Positions 15,275 to 23,760 are shown, numbered from the stretch's first letter. The stretch is DNA of 40,121 nt from an uncultured Lachnospiraceae bacterium (GCA_934408585.1 CAKRVA010000014.1:1-40121), one strand, 5' to 3'. Notes: generated by a model from the letters alone, not told the origin. Translations and numbers: made by a program.

Positions 15275-15679
15275 CTAACGCTTGCTGAACTGCGGAGCGC
15301 GACGAGCTGCTTTGAGACCGTATTTCTTTCTTTCTTTCATACGAGGGTCTCTTGTTAAGTAACCAGCTTTCTTCAATACAGGTCTGAACTCATTGTCTAC
15401 CTGAAGAAGTGCTCTTGCGATACCATGTCTGATTGCACCAGCCTGACCTGTGTATCCACCACCCTTAACGTTTACAAGTACATCGTACTTATCAACTGTT
15501 TCTGTAGCGGTTAAAGGCTGACGAACGATAACCTTTAATGTTTCAAGACCAAAATACTCATCGATAGGTCTCTTGTTTACTGTAATATTTCCTTTACCAG
15601 GTGTTAAATATACTCTGGCAATTGATTTCTTTCTTCTACCTGTTCCGTAAAATTTAGCGGATTTAGCTGCTTTAGCCAT
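15275..15679 (-). CDS. rpsI: 30S ribosomal protein S9
   Basis: The 134 residues are the usual length. It begins with the GTGRRKKSIARVYL block and ends with the strongly basic tail RRAPQFSKR, which in S9 reaches into the 30S P site and contacts tRNA. It is paired with rplM as in nearly all bacteria, with a 24-bp gap and a terminator just downstream, so it closes this operon. Confidence 0.98.
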   Translation of the reverse strand: MAKAAKSAKFYGTGRRKKSIARVYLTPGKGNITVNKRPIDEYFGLETLKVIVRQPLTATETVDKYDVLVNVKGGGYTGQAGAIRHGIARALLQVDNEFRPVLKKAGYLTRDPRMKERKKYGLKAARRAPQFSKR

Positions 15680-15703
15680 TTTACTTATCTCCTTTCAGTC
15701 CCT

Positions 15704-16132
15704 TTAAAATGTTAATACTTCAGGTTTCTGAGCTGCATGCTTGTGCTCAGGTCCAGCATATACAAAAAGTTTTGTGTACATCTGTCTTCCTAAAGGTCCC
15801 TTGGGAAGCATGCCCTTAACAGCAAGTTCTACAACCTTCTCAGGCTTCTTTGCCATCATTTCACGTAATGTAGCTTCCTTTAATCCGCCTACATATTCAG
15901 AGTGATGGTAGTAAACCTTCTGGTCTAATTTCTTTCCTGTAACTTTAACCTTCTCAGCATTGATTACGATTACATAATCGCCTGTATCAATATGAGGAGT
16001 GAAAATTGCTTTGTTCTTACCTCTTAACACTTTAGCTACTTCTGAAGCTAAACGTCCTAATGTCATATTCGCAGCATCTACTACATACCATTTTCTTTCA
16101 ATGGTAGCAGGGCTAGCCATAAATGTCTTCAT
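15704..16132 (-). CDS. rplM: 50S ribosomal protein L13
   Basis: The 142 residues carry family blocks WYVVDAANMTLGRLASEVAKVLRGK, FTPHIDTGDYVIVINA and a GMLPKGPLGRQMYTKL segment. L13 is an early 50S assembly protein that binds 23S rRNA. The ATG at 16132 is chosen because TGGAGGAAA precedes it and the family starts MKTF/MKT; the frame extends to 16216 without a plausible start. It is first in the rplM-rpsI operon, under the strong promoter at 16223-16251 and a probable L13 leader. Confidence 0.98.
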   Translation of the reverse strand: MKTFMASPATIERKWYVVDAANMTLGRLASEVAKVLRGKNKAIFTPHIDTGDYVIVINAEKVKVTGKKLDQKVYYHHSEYVGGLKEATLREMMAKKPEKVVELAVKGMLPKGPLGRQMYTKLFVYAGPEHKHAAQKPEVLTF

Positions 16133-16146
16133 TCTGATTTCCTCCA

Positions 16147-16210
16147 TTAAACTTACATTACCTGAATGGCTTTTTCTTAAGCGGATGTCCGGGCCACCTA
16201 ACAAAGTTCG
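16147..16210 (-). ncRNA. Probable L13 leader (autoregulatory RNA element)
   Basis: The 5' untranslated region contains outer pairing AACTT/AAGTT around internal elements including GGCCCGGACATCC and CTTAAG. Placement and general form fit the L13 leader known upstream of rplM in Firmicutes, which is proposed to bind L13 and repress its operon. I matched it from memory, not from a covariance model. Confidence 0.6.
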
Positions 16211-16222
16211 CCACATTGAAAT

Positions 16223-16251
16223 ATTATATTACACGCTCCCCAGCGTGTCAA
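16223..16251 (-). promoter_or_regulatory. Consensus promoter of rplM-rpsI
   Basis: Read leftward, TTGACA (16246-16251), a 17-bp spacer and TATAAT (16223-16228) match the consensus at all positions. The spacer and -35 box contain an inverted repeat, ACACGCT-CCCC-AGCGTGT (16231-16248). Confidence 0.9.
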
Positions 16252-16260
16252 CCACTTTAT

Positions 16261-17007
16261 TCAATTATTTCCATCAAATTCATACCCTAACAGACAAAGT
16301 CCTTTGGCGGGTGCCGTTGGTCCACTCGCACTCCGCTCACAGCTATGTAGCATCTCTTCGATTTCACCGGGTGTTCGTTTTCCCTGGCCCACTTCAATCA
16401 GTGTTCCTGCAATAATCCGAACCATATTATAAAGAAATCCGTTTCCACAAACACGTATTGTCACCAGTTGATTTTCTTCTTTTACTTCTATATCATAAAT
16501 TGTTCTGATGGTAGACTGTGCCTGCGTATGCACACTGCAAAACGATTTAAAATCATGTTCCCCGACTAAATACCGGGCAGCCTCCTGCATTTTATCAATG
16601 TCTAACGGCGTATAAATCCAATGTGCATAGAACCGTTCGGTCGGCATCGGAAACGGAGCGTGATAAATCCGATATTCATACGTCTTTTTGCACGGCACCT
16701 TACGTGGATGAAAATCCGGTAACACCTCTTTGGAACCAACTACACGAATATCCTCCGGCAGACTCTTATTGACTGCATAGCAAATTTTTTCTGCGGGAAT
16801 TTTCGTTTCGGTGTCAAATACTGCAATGGCTCCTTTTGCATGCACTCCCGCATCGGTGCGGCTTGCTCCTATGACATGGATGTCTTCTCCAAGAAGATGG
16901 CTGAGCTGTGCATTTAACACCCCTTCGATTGTTTCGCCCGTCGGCTGAAGCTGCCAGCCGCAATAATTTGTCCCGTCATATGCTACGGTCAGCATAACAC
17001 GCTTCAT
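16261..17007 (-). CDS. truA: tRNA pseudouridine(38-40) synthase TruA
   Basis: The 248-residue enzyme modifies uridines 38-40 in the tRNA anticodon arm. The catalytic aspartate is D52 in GASRTDAGVHA. Family blocks LTVAYDGTNYCGWQLQP at the N terminus and FLYNMVRIIAGTLIEVGQG towards the C terminus are intact. The ATG at 17007 has GGGAG 7 nt upstream; 17031 is a possible longer start. It follows ecfT by 57 bp and is conventionally the last gene of the ecfA1-ecfA2-ecfT-truA group. Confidence 0.96.
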   Translation of the reverse strand: MKRVMLTVAYDGTNYCGWQLQPTGETIEGVLNAQLSHLLGEDIHVIGASRTDAGVHAKGAIAVFDTETKIPAEKICYAVNKSLPEDIRVVGSKEVLPDFHPRKVPCKKTYEYRIYHAPFPMPTERFYAHWIYTPLDIDKMQEAARYLVGEHDFKSFCSVHTQAQSTIRTIYDIEVKEENQLVTIRVCGNGFLYNMVRIIAGTLIEVGQGKRTPGEIEEMLHSCERSASGPTAPAKGLCLLGYEFDGNN

Positions 17008-17064
17008 ATCCCATCTCCCATTTACTTCCATCCAACTTCCATGTTCTCTATACTTCTCTACTTG

Positions 17065-17877
17065 TTACCATGCGGTCGGTACAAATATTTTAACTACAAT
17101 GAGCAATGCCACATATCCTACAAGTACACCATAGGATATTACATCCCGCTTCTTATAAATCAGCGGTTTCATTTTGGTACGTCCATCTCCGCCCTGATAG
17201 CAACGTGCCTCCATTGCCATTGCCAGGTCATTGGCACGGCGAAACGCGGAAATAAACAACGGTACGAGTAACGGAACAAGGCTTTTTGCCTTTTTAATCA
17301 GATTACCGCTTTCAAAATCTGCACCACGGGCAATCTGTGCTTTCATAATTTTATCTGTTTCTTCCATTAATATAGGAATAAACCGCAAAGCAATCGACAT
17401 CATCATTGCAATTTCATGTACCGGGACACGGATATGCTTTAACGGTCCAAGAAGCTTTTCCAGACCATCCGTCAACTGATTGGGCGTTGTAGTCAATGTC
17501 ATAACCGATGAACCAATAATTAAAAAGCAAAGACGTACCGCCATCAGAAATGCCAATCTGACTCCTTCTTTGGTTATCTTGAATTTCCAAAAGCTGACAA
17601 GTACCTCTCCGGGTGTCAAAAACAAATTAAAAATCACTGCGATTACCAGCAAAAAAACAATTGCTTTCATACCCCGTATCATAAATTTGAACGGCACCTT
17701 CGATAAACGAATGACAAGTACCAGAAACAACGCAGCAACTGCATATCCTATGAAATTGTCTACCACAAACAGGGAAATAATAAAACACAGCGTCGCCACC
17801 AGCTTTACCCGTGGGTCCAGTCGATGAATCACCGAATCTGCCTGATAATATTGTCCCAAAGTAATATCCTTTAACAT
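17065..17877 (-). CDS. ecfT: Energy-coupling factor transporter transmembrane protein EcfT
   Basis: This is the 270-residue membrane scaffold linking the two EcfA ATPases to substrate-binding S components for vitamin or micronutrient import. Four to five helices are present (about 25-60, 70-90, 105-125 and the C terminus). The cytosolic coupling helices carry the diagnostic Ala-Arg-Gly/Glu motifs, ARGADF and AMEARCY. It lies 12 bp after ecfA2. No S component is encoded nearby, so this is the shared (group II) ECF module. Confidence 0.95.
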   Translation of the reverse strand: MLKDITLGQYYQADSVIHRLDPRVKLVATLCFIISLFVVDNFIGYAVAALFLVLVIRLSKVPFKFMIRGMKAIVFLLVIAVIFNLFLTPGEVLVSFWKFKITKEGVRLAFLMAVRLCFLIIGSSVMTLTTTPNQLTDGLEKLLGPLKHIRVPVHEIAMMMSIALRFIPILMEETDKIMKAQIARGADFESGNLIKKAKSLVPLLVPLFISAFRRANDLAMAMEARCYQGGDGRTKMKPLIYKKRDVISYGVLVGYVALLIVVKIFVPTAW

Positions 17878-17889
17878 CTCTTTATCCTT

Positions 17890-18738
17890 TTAGCCACGCA
17901 ATGCATCCAAAATAGCTTCTTTTGCCTCTTCTACGGTGGTGACGTCCGTGCGGACATTCATCCCACGTTCCTTTAATGCATGCACAATATATGTCACCTG
18001 GGGAGCTGCCAGTCCAACCGCCTCCAATTCTTTATATCTCTTAAAAACTTCCCGTGGACTCTGGTCCATTAGAACCTGTCCTTTATTCATCACAATAATA
18101 CGTTCTACATATTTTGCAACATCTTCCATACTATGTGACACGAGAATTACCGTAATCCCTGTTTCTTCACGAAGCTTTGCAATCTGATCCAGAATTTCAT
18201 CACGGCCTTTCGGGTCAAGTCCTGCCGTAGGCTCGTCCAGAATAAGCACATCCGGTTTCATGGCAAGAACTCCTGCTATCGCAACACGCCTCTTTTGTCC
18301 TCCGGACAAATCAAACGGAGACTGGTAAAAATATTCATCCTCCAGACCTACCTGTTTTAATGCTGCATAAGCCCGCAGTTCAACTTCTTTTTTATCAAGT
18401 CCAAGGTTCTTTGGACCAAAGCATACATCCGTAAAAACATCCATTTCAAAGAGCTGATGCTCCGGATATTGAAAAACAAGTCCTACCTTGCTTCGCAGTT
18501 CCTTTTTGTTATAATCCGAATCATGAATATCTGCACCATTGTAATAAACATTTCCACTTGTTGGCTTTATCAGTCCGTTTAAATGCTGCACCAGCGTGGA
18601 CTTTCCAGAACCGGTATGACCAATCAATCCGATAAACTGACCGTCCGGTATCACCAGGTTGATATCCTTTAATGCACAGAATCCCATTGCTGTTCCGGCT
18701 TCATATATATAGTTTACATGATCAAGTATAATGGACAA
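17890..18738 (-). CDS. ecfA2: Energy-coupling factor ATPase EcfA2
   Basis: The 282-residue ABC ATPase has Walker A GHTGSGKST, Q-loop FQYPEHQLF, signature LSGGQKRRVAIAG and Walker B VLILDEPTAGLDPKG, then SHSMEDV. The C-terminal extension after residue 225 is typical of ECF ATPases. The YPEHQLF motif after the Q-loop separates EcfA2 from EcfA1 (which has NPDNQ). It is 34 bp after ecfA1 and co-transcribed with ecfT. Confidence 0.95.
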   Translation of the reverse strand: MSIILDHVNYIYEAGTAMGFCALKDINLVIPDGQFIGLIGHTGSGKSTLVQHLNGLIKPTSGNVYYNGADIHDSDYNKKELRSKVGLVFQYPEHQLFEMDVFTDVCFGPKNLGLDKKEVELRAYAALKQVGLEDEYFYQSPFDLSGGQKRRVAIAGVLAMKPDVLILDEPTAGLDPKGRDEILDQIAKLREETGITVILVSHSMEDVAKYVERIIVMNKGQVLMDQSPREVFKRYKELEAVGLAAPQVTYIVHALKERGMNVRTDVTTVEEAKEAILDALRG

Positions 18739-18772
18739 TTCTGTATTTCCTTTCTTTGCAGTATCCTAAAGC

Positions 18773-19618
18773 CTAATATCCCAATGCCTTTATCAGTTCT
18801 TCCTTTGTCAGGATTCCATCCGGCAGTGGCACACCACTCTTCTTTAGTTCATATGCCAGCAATGTTACCTGCGGAACGTCAAGTCGTAACTGTTTCAGCT
18901 TTTCTACCTGGCTGAAAATCTCGCGGGGCGTTCCTTTCATGGCAATTTTCCCTTTATCCATAACAAATACTTTATTCGCATGAATAATTTCTTCCATATA
19001 ATGTGTAATTAAAATTACGGTTATATTCTCTACATCATTCAACGCGCGGACTGCACGAATGACTTCTTTTCTTCCGTTCGGATCAAGCATCGCCGTCGGC
19101 TCATCCAGAACAATACATTTCGGATGCATGGCAATGACACCAGCAATGGAAACGCGCTGCTTCTGTCCCCCCGAGAGCTTATTGGGAGAATACTTACGGA
19201 ACTCATACATTCCAACCGCTTTCAGGCTTTCCTCTACACGTTCCCAGATTTCTTTTGTTGGCACTCCAAGATTTTCAGGACCAAAGCCCACATCTTCTTC
19301 TACCACCTGGCCGATAATCTGATTGTCCGGATTCTGAAAAACCATTCCTGCCTTCTGACGGATCTCCCACAAATTCTTTTCGTCGGATGTATCCTTTCCA
19401 TCCACCCATACGGTTCCTTCTGTAGGATAAAGAATGGCATTCATATGCTTTGCCAAAGTGGATTTTCCCGAACCATTATGTCCCAAAATAGCGATAAAAT
19501 CTCCTTGCTGTATATCCAGGGAAACATCATCAATCGCTGTCGTAATCCCTTCTACATTGCCCTCTTCATCGCGCCTGATATATTCAAATGTCAGATTTTT
19601 TGTCTTAATTATGCTCAT
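18773..19618 (-). CDS. ecfA1: Energy-coupling factor ATPase EcfA1
   Basis: The 281-residue ABC ATPase has Walker A GHNGSGKST, Q-loop FQNPDNQIIG, signature LSGGQKQRVSIAG and Walker B CIVLDEPTAMLDPNG. The start MSIIKTKNLTFEY is the family norm, so ATG 19618 is used. The AGGA directly abuts that ATG, leaving no proper spacing, and the predicted promoter would start transcription at the ATG itself, so leaderless initiation is possible. A longer frame to 19684 would start upstream of that promoter -10 box. Confidence 0.92.
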   Translation of the reverse strand: MSIIKTKNLTFEYIRRDEEGNVEGITTAIDDVSLDIQQGDFIAILGHNGSGKSTLAKHMNAILYPTEGTVWVDGKDTSDEKNLWEIRQKAGMVFQNPDNQIIGQVVEEDVGFGPENLGVPTKEIWERVEESLKAVGMYEFRKYSPNKLSGGQKQRVSIAGVIAMHPKCIVLDEPTAMLDPNGRKEVIRAVRALNDVENITVILITHYMEEIIHANKVFVMDKGKIAMKGTPREIFSQVEKLKQLRLDVPQVTLLAYELKKSGVPLPDGILTKEELIKALGY

Positions 19619-19624
19619 TCCTGT

Positions 19625-19676
19625 ATTGTACAAGATAATGTTTCCATTTGCAATAGAATTCGATGTGCGGTACACT
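19625..19676. promoter_or_regulatory. Divergent promoters sharing one palindromic -35 hexamer
   Basis: TTGCAA (19648-19653) is its own complement. Leftward, 17 bp away, is TACAAT (19625-19630) for ecfA1. Rightward, 17 bp away, is TACACT (19671-19676) for the peptidase gene. The spacings are directly readable; use as promoters is inferred. Confidence 0.5.
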
Positions 19677-19739
19677 AAAGACAATTCGATTTATCAAATG
19701 TACGTAAACCTATCATTCCCGAATATAAGGACAAAAATC

Positions 19740-20639
19740 ATGGATATCAAAAAAATATTAAAAAGTCTCGGCATCATTGCTGTTATTATTATTGTATGTA
19801 CCCTGCTTTCCCGGCACGCGTTGCGCGGAGAAACGCTCTACGAATACGCCACACAACATTCGGAGCTTGCCTACGCAAGTCCTGAGCCTACGCTCATACC
19901 TTCTCCGGAATCCACTTCCACTCCAGATGCTACACCGACTTCGGTTTCTACACCGGAACCCACTCCGACTCCGGACACTCTGTCTGCCGAGTCTTCCTTC
20001 TATTACGAACCACTTTCTGATGAAATGATTGCCCGAATTACCGGCATTTCCTATCCGATTACAGAATCCGAAAGAGAACTGTTAGCAACGGATGCGGTCA
20101 ATGTAATTTCTGATGATACAGTTCCTGCTATTTCCTATGAGGATCTCCGATACCTCAAGGTACTCTATTATGATTTTGATGGAAACGTTCAGGAGGGCGA
20201 ACTGATTTGCAATGCAGCTATTGCAGATGATTTGAAAGAAATTTTTTATACCTTATATGAAAATAAATACCCCATTGAAAAAATACGATTGATTGACGAA
20301 TATTCCGGCGATGATACTGCTTCCATGGAAGATAATAATACGTCCTGTTTTAATTACCGTGTGGTAGATGGAAGCACAAGTCTTTCCAAGCATGCGCTTG
20401 GATGCGCCATCGATATCAATCCTTATTATAATCCCTATGTCGTATTTAATCGAAACGAAAGCGGACAAACCTATATTTCTCCTAAAGGAAGTGAAATATA
20501 TGCTGACCGCTCTCAAAGTTTTTCTTATAAAATCGATGAAAATGATTTATGCTATCAATTATTTAAAGAACACGGTTTCACCTGGGGTGGTGACTGGAAA
20601 TCCTGTAAGGATTACCAGCATTTCCAAAAAGTGCCCTAA
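19740..20639 (+). CDS. M15-family (VanY/D-Ala-D-Ala carboxypeptidase-like) peptidase, membrane-anchored
   Basis: The 299 residues comprise an N-terminal anchor (about 8-24), a Pro/Thr/Ser-rich linker (about 47-82) suited to spanning the cell wall, and a C-terminal peptidase domain. That domain has the M15 zinc site: H218 and D225 in SKHALGCAID, and H294 in DYQHFQ. It likely cleaves peptidoglycan peptides. The ATG at 19740 has AAGGA 8 nt upstream; the open frame extends back to 19434 only as a shadow of ecfA1. It is the only rightward gene in the right half, and its stop overlaps that of the chemoreceptor by 3 nt. Confidence 0.88.
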   Translation: MDIKKILKSLGIIAVIIIVCTLLSRHALRGETLYEYATQHSELAYASPEPTLIPSPESTSTPDATPTSVSTPEPTPTPDTLSAESSFYYEPLSDEMIARITGISYPITESERELLATDAVNVISDDTVPAISYEDLRYLKVLYYDFDGNVQEGELICNAAIADDLKEIFYTLYENKYPIEKIRLIDEYSGDDTASMEDNNTSCFNYRVVDGSTSLSKHALGCAIDINPYYNPYVVFNRNESGQTYISPKGSEIYADRSQSFSYKIDENDLCYQLFKEHGFTWGGDWKSCKDYQHFQKVP

Positions 20640-22333
20640 AGTTTAAATACACTCATACTTTCATCCAAATGCTCTGATATGGTTCTAAGATCCCTTGCAT
20701 TGTCCGCAATGCCGGTAATTACATTTACTACTTCGGCTACCGATGCCGATGTTTCCTGTGAACTTGCTGCATTTTCTTCTGCAATTGCAGACAAATTCTG
20801 AACCGTATCAATTACATTGTTTCTTGCACCATTAATCTGCTCTGTCTTTTCAGCAACTCCTTCAATTGCCTGAATTGCTTTTTCTACCTCTTCCAGAACC
20901 TGTGTTACTTCTGCATTTGTATTCTCTACATTTTCACTCTGCTGCTCCATAACACCCTTTACTTCTTCCATTGTAGATACGGACTTATCAGACTCTGCCA
21001 AAAGAGAAACAATAATGGAATCTATTTGTCTTGCCGACTCATTGGACTGTTCTGCAAGCTTTTGTATCTGTCCTGCGACTACCGCAAAACCGCGTCCCTG
21101 CTCTCCGGCTCTTGCCGCCTCAATCGATGCATTCAGGGAAAGTAAATTTGTTTCTTCCGCAATGTCGGTAATCAGGGAAGTTGCTTCTTTAATTTTCTGC
21201 GCGGATTCATTGGTTACATTGGTCTGCTCATAGATTACATCAATAGAAGCTTTTGTCTTTTCATTGGTTGCCCGAAGTTCCTTTAACGCCTCAAGTGCGA
21301 CCTCACCACGCTCCTTAATGGATTTCGCATTCTGATTTAATTGCTCAATATCCTGCGCATTATCTTCAATCATATTACCCATCAGAATAACGTTCTCTGT
21401 TGCATTCTGTGTTTCCTCTGCCTGGCTTCCGGCACCTTCTGCAATTTCATTAACTGCTTTATCCACCTGAGACATATGGTCTTCCGCAGTATCCGTTTCC
21501 TGTGACAGATGCAGTGAAGTATCCGTAAGCTGTTTGCTCTCTTCCTTAATGGTTGCAATAATATGTCGTAATTCTTCCTGCAGGCTCTTTACCGAGCGCA
21601 GAATCATTCCAACCTCGTCTTTACGCTTTAATGCCTTTCCATTCAATTCGATATTCAGATTGCCCTTTGCGATTGTATCCAGTGTATCGACACTACGGCT
21701 CAGCTGCTTGGTAATACGTCCAATTAAGATAAACAGGAATACCACACTGATGATCATAAGAAATACCGTAGCTGCAACAATAGATAAAATAATTCGTGTA
21801 ATCTGTCCCTCGGCATCTTCCTTCGGCATACCTGCAAAAATCATACCGACATTATTTCCGGCACTATCTTTTAATGGTGTATAGTAGCCATAAAACTTCT
21901 GATCCACAAGACCTACATTTTTATCAAAGAAATTCTCACCATTATCAATAACACGAGAAACAATTTCACTATCTGCCTTTGTATTCAGAATGCGGTTTCC
22001 TTCTGCATCCTTTACCGATGTCATATATCTGGTATCTCCATAGAAAATGGAAATATCCGTATCTGCTGCTTCTTTGACACGGTCTGCTATTTCCGCATGC
22101 TGGGTAACATTGAATTCCCCTTTGAATAAATCTCCATTCTCATCTACCCAATATTCGCCTTCATCCGCATATGCCAGTGTATCCTGCACTGACACGATTG
22201 TTCCGTGTAATCCATTTGCAATACTGTCGCCCAATGCTTCCTCAATTTTACTGCTGCACATGATAATTACAAACAGACCAAGTACCAGTATCGGAATCAG
22301 TGCAAATATGGATATTTTTGTTTTCATTTTCAT
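20636..22333 (-). CDS. Methyl-accepting chemotaxis protein with extracellular Cache-type sensor
   Basis: The 565 residues comprise TM1 (about 7-26), an external single-Cache-like domain (about 30-180, with YADEGEYWVDENGDLFKG and GYYTPLKDSAGNNVGMIFAGMP), TM2 (about 184-207), HAMP (to about 262) and a coiled-coil signalling domain with the conserved hairpin tip (ETNLLSLNASIEAARAGEQGRGFAVVA). The C terminus ends in VFKL with no CheR-docking pentapeptide. GGGGGTGG precedes the ATG. No flagellar or che genes are in the window. Confidence 0.95.
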   Translation of the reverse strand: MKMKTKISIFALIPILVLGLFVIIMCSSKIEEALGDSIANGLHGTIVSVQDTLAYADEGEYWVDENGDLFKGEFNVTQHAEIADRVKEAADTDISIFYGDTRYMTSVKDAEGNRILNTKADSEIVSRVIDNGENFFDKNVGLVDQKFYGYYTPLKDSAGNNVGMIFAGMPKEDAEGQITRIILSIVAATVFLMIISVVFLFILIGRITKQLSRSVDTLDTIAKGNLNIELNGKALKRKDEVGMILRSVKSLQEELRHIIATIKEESKQLTDTSLHLSQETDTAEDHMSQVDKAVNEIAEGAGSQAEETQNATENVILMGNMIEDNAQDIEQLNQNAKSIKERGEVALEALKELRATNEKTKASIDVIYEQTNVTNESAQKIKEATSLITDIAEETNLLSLNASIEAARAGEQGRGFAVVAGQIQKLAEQSNESARQIDSIIVSLLAESDKSVSTMEEVKGVMEQQSENVENTNAEVTQVLEEVEKAIQAIEGVAEKTEQINGARNNVIDTVQNLSAIAEENAASSQETSASVAEVVNVITGIADNARDLRTISEHLDESMSVFKL

Positions 22334-22360
22334 AACGCCACCCCCAAAAAAGTTTTTATA

Positions 22361-22420
22361 AAAACAAAATCATTCCATACTGCATCTGTTCAATAACAAA
22401 AACAATACCGAATGATTTTG
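22361..22420 (-). terminator. Possible terminator or attenuator between the two chemoreceptor genes
   Basis: Perfect 11-bp arms (22365-22375 and 22410-22420) flank a 34-nt loop. T-rich sequence follows leftward. The loop is long for a terminator, so the function is uncertain. Confidence 0.45.
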
Positions 22421-22446
22421 CCTAATCTATATCCCTTCTCTAAAAA

Positions 22447-23703
22447 TTATAATTTAAATACTCCTACATTCTCATTAATCTGCTCGGATATGTTCTTGAG
22501 TGCTCTTGCATGTTCTGCAATATCACTGATGATATTTCCAACTTCTGCTACCGATGCGGATGTTTCTTCAGAGCTTGCTGCATTTTCTTCTGCAATTGCG
22601 GACAAATTCTGAACGGTATCCACAATGCTGTTTCTGGAACTGTTAATCTGTTCCATCTTTCCTGCGACATCACCGATTGCCTGAATTTCATTTTCAACTT
22701 CATCCAGCACCTGAAGTACCTGCACGTTCGTATTTTCTACATTTTCGCTCTGGCGTTCCATAACCTCACGAACTTCGCCCATTGTTACAACTGACTTGTC
22801 GGAATCTGCAAGCAAGGAAACGATAATGGATTCAATCTGTCTTGCTGATTCATTGGACTGTTCTGCCAGCTTCTGAATCTGTGCTGCTACTACTGCGAAT
22901 CCACGTCCCTGTTCTCCGGCTCTTGCTGCTTCAATTGAAGCATTTAAGGAAAGGAGATTTGTTTCTTCTGCAATATCTGTAATTAAAGAAGTTGCCTCTT
23001 TAATCTTCTGTGCAGATTCATTCGTTACATTCGTCTGCTCATAGATTACATCAATAGAAGCTTTTGTCTTCTCATTTGTTTCACGCAGCTCTTTGAGTGC
23101 TTCTACCGCTACCTGACCACGTTCTTTGATGGATGTTGCATTGCTGTTTAAATGTTCAATTTCATTTGCATTATCTTCAATCATATTACCCATCTGAATG
23201 ACATTTTCAGTTGCATTCTGGGTTTCTTCTGCCTGGCTTCCTGCGCCTTCTGCAATTTCTTCAACTGCTTTATCTACCTGAGACATATGCTCTGCAGTCA
23301 GCTCTGCTTTCTGAACAAGATAATCTGCTGTCTGATCCAAACCGTTGCTCAATCCCTGCATGGATTCCACGATACCCTTCAACTGAATCTGCAGTTTCTG
23401 CAAATCGTTTGAAATAACACCGATTTCATCTTTTCTTTTCAGCAAACGGCTGTTTATTTCTACATCAAGGTTGCCTTCTGCCATTCGTTCCAAAGCTTTT
23501 GCTGCCTTTTTAAGTGCCTTCATGATAACTGTACTGAAAATAAACAGCGTAATCGTAAATACAACCACAATTGCTATTGTAACGCCTATCATCATTCCCT
23601 TTGATGTCTCGCCAAGCAATCCGCTACAGCCAATAATTGTAAATCCTCCCAATACAAGAATTGGGACTAATGCAAGCAATATAACTTTCGTTTGTAATTT
23701 CAT
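22447..23703 (-). CDS. Methyl-accepting chemotaxis protein lacking an external sensor domain
   Basis: The 418 residues have two transmembrane helices (about 8-24 and 37-60) separated by only about 12 residues, so there is no ligand-binding domain outside the membrane. HAMP and a signalling domain nearly identical to the downstream neighbour follow (same hairpin tip, same GVFKL-type end). GGAGGTGG precedes the ATG at 23703; a longer frame to 23772 has no support. It may sense membrane state, or form mixed arrays with the Cache-containing paralogue (inference). Confidence 0.93.
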   Translation of the reverse strand: MKLQTKVILLALVPILVLGGFTIIGCSGLLGETSKGMMIGVTIAIVVVFTITLFIFSTVIMKALKKAAKALERMAEGNLDVEINSRLLKRKDEIGVISNDLQKLQIQLKGIVESMQGLSNGLDQTADYLVQKAELTAEHMSQVDKAVEEIAEGAGSQAEETQNATENVIQMGNMIEDNANEIEHLNSNATSIKERGQVAVEALKELRETNEKTKASIDVIYEQTNVTNESAQKIKEATSLITDIAEETNLLSLNASIEAARAGEQGRGFAVVAAQIQKLAEQSNESARQIESIIVSLLADSDKSVVTMGEVREVMERQSENVENTNVQVLQVLDEVENEIQAIGDVAGKMEQINSSRNSIVDTVQNLSAIAEENAASSEETSASVAEVGNIISDIAEHARALKNISEQINENVGVFKL

Positions 23704-23731
23704 AAGCCACCTCCGATGTAATTGTGAGAAT

Positions 23732-23760
23732 ATTATACCATAACCTCCAAAAGAATTCAA
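23732..23760 (-). promoter_or_regulatory. Promoter of the chemoreceptor pair
   Basis: Read leftward, TTGAAT (23755-23760), a 17-bp spacer and a perfect TATAAT (23732-23737) lie 28 bp before the first receptor start. It looks like a housekeeping promoter rather than a sigma-D motility one. Confidence 0.7.

Noticed and set aside
19124..19678. Rightward 184-residue open frame over ecfA1
   Set aside because: It is a shadow of the conserved ecfA1 gene on the other strand.
19434..19739. N-terminal extension of the M15 peptidase
   Set aside because: The extension is antisense to ecfA1 and lies ahead of the membrane anchor; ATG 19740 has its own ribosome binding site.
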